Shown here: positions 61,906-64,000 of the stretch, one piece after another
Numbering within the stretch: position 1 is the first letter of the stretch
Layout: each line of letters begins with the position of its first letter
Origin: Solwaraspora sp. WMMD1047
GTDB lineage: Bacteria > Actinomycetota > Actinomycetes > Mycobacteriales > Micromonosporaceae
NCBI RefSeq assembly: GCF_029626155.1
Contig: NZ_JARUBL010000001.1
Span: 3,266,501-3,330,500, forward strand
DNA: 64,000 nt
Direction of reading: 5' to 3'
Notes under the pieces: generated by a model
Databases searched by the model: none
What the model was told of the DNA's origin: nothing
The model's input: the letters and a program-made list of their open reading frames with translations, nothing else
Program-made: the position numbers and the translations under genes

Positions 61906-64000
61906 ATGAGTTCTCCGGGTCCGGCAGCCATCCCAGCACACGGTGACGGCGTGGCCGTGGTCGGAATGGGCATCGCCGTGCCGGGGGCGAGCGACCCGGA
62001 AGAGTTCTGGAAGCTGGTGTGCGGCGGCAGTCCGGTGTTCGACGAACCGCGACAACGTTATGCGCTGGAGAATTTCTGGTCGGCCGATGCGGATGCCCAG
62101 GACCGCAGCTACAGCCGGGTCTCGGGGTTCCTGCACAACTTCCGGCCGCATCCGCGGCTGGCGCGGGAGATCGCTGCCGGCACCTTCGACACCGGGGAGC
62201 AGAACCCCGTCTGGCTGCGCCACTGCCTCTTGCAGGCGGGTGACACCTGCACCGCCCGGGGGACCGACCGGTACGCGTACTACGTGGGCAGCAGCACCCT
62301 TGCCGGACAACGCACCGACGAGGCGGCCCTGATCGAGTCCGTCGCCCTGCATACCGCCGAGCACCGGCCTGGCGTCGGCCCCGCCGGCCAGAACGGGACG
62401 GACCGGGAGAGGCTGCGCGGTCTGCTGCAACGGCACTACGGGCACGGCGGCGCGACCCCGATGGACACCCTGCCGCACCGCGTCGCCCGTACCGCGGCGA
62501 CCGGGCTCCTGCCCGACGACTGCGAGTTCGCCGTCGTCGACGCGGCCTGCTCCTCCTCGCTGTACACGATCGCGCTCGGCGCCAGGAGCCTTCTCGCCGG
62601 CGACTGCGACATCGCCTACTGCGGCGGGGTGTCGGGCGTCTCGCCGCGCTACAACATCACCTTCGCCAAGCTGCGCGGGCTGACCCGCAGCGGCGACGTC
62701 CGTGTTTTCGACCGGGACGCGGACGGGACCCTGTTCTCCGACGGAGCCGCCGTTGTGGCGCTCAAGCGTCTGGACCGGGCCCTCGCTGACGCGGACCCGG
62801 TGCTCGGCGTCCTGCTGGGCTTCGGCGGCTCGGCGGACGGACGGGGCACCGCGATCTACGCCCCCAATCCGAACGGCCAGCGTCGCTGTCTCGACCTCGC
62901 CTGGCGGGACGCCGGTGTGACCGCGGACGACATCGACTGGGTGGTCGCGCACGGGACGGGCACCACGGTCGGCGATGCGGTGGAGTTGCGGACGCTCGCG
63001 GACGCGTCGCGGCCGGTGACTCTCCGGTGCAGCTCCCACAAATCCCTGTTCGGCCACAGCGCGTGGAGTTCGGGAGCCGTGTCGGTGATCGAGCTGCTGA
63101 TGGCGCTCCGGCAGGAGAAAATCCCCGCGCAGCACCGTTTCGCCGAGCCCGCCCCCGCCGCGGAGTCCGGCAGGGGCGTGTGCGTGCCCGTGGTCGAAAC
63201 CCCCTGGCCCCGCGACGACCGGCGGTCCAGGATAGGGGGTGTTTCCGCGTTCGGCTTCGGTGGAACCAACGCCCACCTGTTGATTGGCGACCGGGCCCCG
63301 GCCGGCTCCGCCCGGTCTGCCGTGATCGGGGACAGCGACCCGGTGGTGCTCCTCGCCTGGACCGCTCATCTGCCCGGAGACCCGGACACCGAGGAACTGG
63401 CACGGTTCGTCCGCGGTGGTCCGGTTCCGGGCCCACGTACTTTCGGCGCAAGTTATCCCGCCCCGCCGTTCGAGGACATGCGGCTTCCCCCGCCCACGGT
63501 GCGCGCCACCGACCCGGCGCAGTTGATGGCACTGCGCACGATGGCGCTCTTCATCGCCGAGCACGGCGAGCTGTGGTCCTCAATGCGTGCCTCGACCGGA
63601 GTCGTCGCCGCCACCTCCGGGCCGCCGGTGTCCGGAGCGGACAACCTCGTACGGTGCTACGCCGCCGAGGTCGCCGACCTGCTCGACGGCGCCGACCGCA
63701 CGGCGTTCGACGAATTCCTCAACGAGTTGCGGTCCACCACCCCGCCGACCACCAAGGACACGCTGCCCGGACTGCTGCCGAACATCATCGCGGCCCGGAT
63801 CGCCAATCGGCACGACCTGGGTGGCGGCACGATGCTGACGGACACCGGCAGCACCAGCGGACTCACCGCCGTGCACACCGCTGTGCGGTTACTGGCGTGG
63901 CAGGAGCTGGACATGGCGCTGGTGCTCGGCGTCAGCCCCACGAGCAGACCTGATTTCGCCAGCCTGATCGGCGTCGACCCGGAGCGAGTCGCGGAGGGCG
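61906..64000 (+). CDS. KS plus chain-length-factor-like tandem protein (3' end outside window)
   Basis: The frame is open to the right edge (698 residues seen). The first domain is a complete ketosynthase: Cys215 in DAACSSSL, His in VAHGTGT and a KSLFGH histidine site. From about residue 475 a second ketosynthase-like domain begins (DPVVLLAWTAHLPGDPDTEE), in which the active-site block is DTGSTSGLTAV with Ser649 where Cys is expected. A KS followed by a Cys-less KS is the layout of KS-CLF pairs in polyunsaturated-fatty-acid-type synthases. It does not look like a modular PKS: there is no AT after the KS and no docking helix. It starts 8 bp after the AT-ACP gene, so the two probably act together to make a short acyl unit or to extend the product. 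Confidence 0.85.
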   Translation, partial: MSSPGPAAIPAHGDGVAVVGMGIAVPGASDPEEFWKLVCGGSPVFDEPRQRYALENFWSADADAQDRSYSRVSGFLHNFRPHPRLAREIAAGTFDTGEQNPVWLRHCLLQAGDTCTARGTDRYAYYVGSSTLAGQRTDEAALIESVALHTAEHRPGVGPAGQNGTDRERLRGLLQRHYGHGGATPMDTLPHRVARTAATGLLPDDCEFAVVDAACSSSLYTIALGARSLLAGDCDIAYCGGVSGVSPRYNITFAKLRGLTRSGDVRVFDRDADGTLFSDGAAVVALKRLDRALADADPVLGVLLGFGGSADGRGTAIYAPNPNGQRRCLDLAWRDAGVTADDIDWVVAHGTGTTVGDAVELRTLADASRPVTLRCSSHKSLFGHSAWSSGAVSVIELLMALRQEKIPAQHRFAEPAPAAESGRGVCVPVVETPWPRDDRRSRIGGVSAFGFGGTNAHLLIGDRAPAGSARSAVIGDSDPVVLLAWTAHLPGDPDTEELARFVRGGPVPGPRTFGASYPAPPFEDMRLPPPTVRATDPAQLMALRTMALFIAEHGELWSSMRASTGVVAATSGPPVSGADNLVRCYAAEVADLLDGADRTAFDEFLNELRSTTPPTTKDTLPGLLPNIIAARIANRHDLGGGTMLTDTGSTSGLTAVHTAVRLLAWQELDMALVLGVSPTSRPDFASLIGVDPERVAEG

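Overview
The window is high-GC actinomycete DNA. A Streptomyces-type host is suggested by frequent GTG/TTG starts, rare TTA codons placed in a pathway regulator and a PKS gene, a LAL-type LuxR activator, and large modular type I PKS genes. Most of it (about 3.4 kb to the right edge) is one hybrid PKS/NRPS cluster that I do not recognise as any named pathway. The right end is open because the last gene runs off the window.

Layout. 1-2.2 kb: tail of an ABC transporter, an unknown zinc-ribbon-like protein and a TetR regulator; probably the left flank. 2.2-3.9 kb: no convincing gene, but a transposase-like remnant, a 14-bp palindrome, a tiny ORF and two CCCCTAA boxes. 3.9-6.7 kb: LAL activator (minus strand). 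7.2-8.9 kb: carrier protein and flavin-dependent halogenase. 9.3-24.8 kb: two minus-strand PKS genes (modules 1-3). 25.1-35.6 kb, plus strand: secreted GDSL esterase, a KS-AT0-ACP module, a Cy-A(Cys)-PCP NRPS, a thioesterase and a 611-aa protein of unknown function. 35.6-38.7 kb: divergent TetR/MMPL exporter pair. 38.9-43.7 kb: LLM monooxygenase, flavin reductase, AMP-ligase, ectoine-synthase-like cupin and acyl-CoA-dehydrogenase-like enzyme. 43.8-60.5 kb: two PKS genes (modules 4-6). 60.6 kb to the edge: an AT-ACP didomain and a KS plus chain-length-factor-like protein, cut off.

How it may work (inference). The AMP-ligase, dehydrogenase, discrete carrier and halogenase are the four parts of the known proline-to-chloropyrrolyl-S-carrier route (PltF/PltE/PltL/PltA type). 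The chloropyrrole would prime module 1, which has no N-terminal docking helix. Matching docking termini give the order modules 1-2, 3, 4-5, 6, 7, then the NRPS, which starts with a TubC-type docking domain, reads as cysteine-specific and has a cyclization domain. A chloropyrrolyl polyketide ending in a thiazoline is predicted. AT motifs read malonyl (M3, M4), methylmalonyl (M5, M6), a YAGH variant (M2), unassigned (M1) and none (M7).

Regulation. The operon heads of the cluster carry repeated TAGGGG boxes placed directly against a -35 element and spaced by helical turns, which marks a cluster-wide regulon, most likely of the LAL protein. Module evolution is visible: near-identical G/T-rich tracts recur in modules 2, 4, 5 and 6. 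In module 2 such a tract has placed a second AT behind a dead one.
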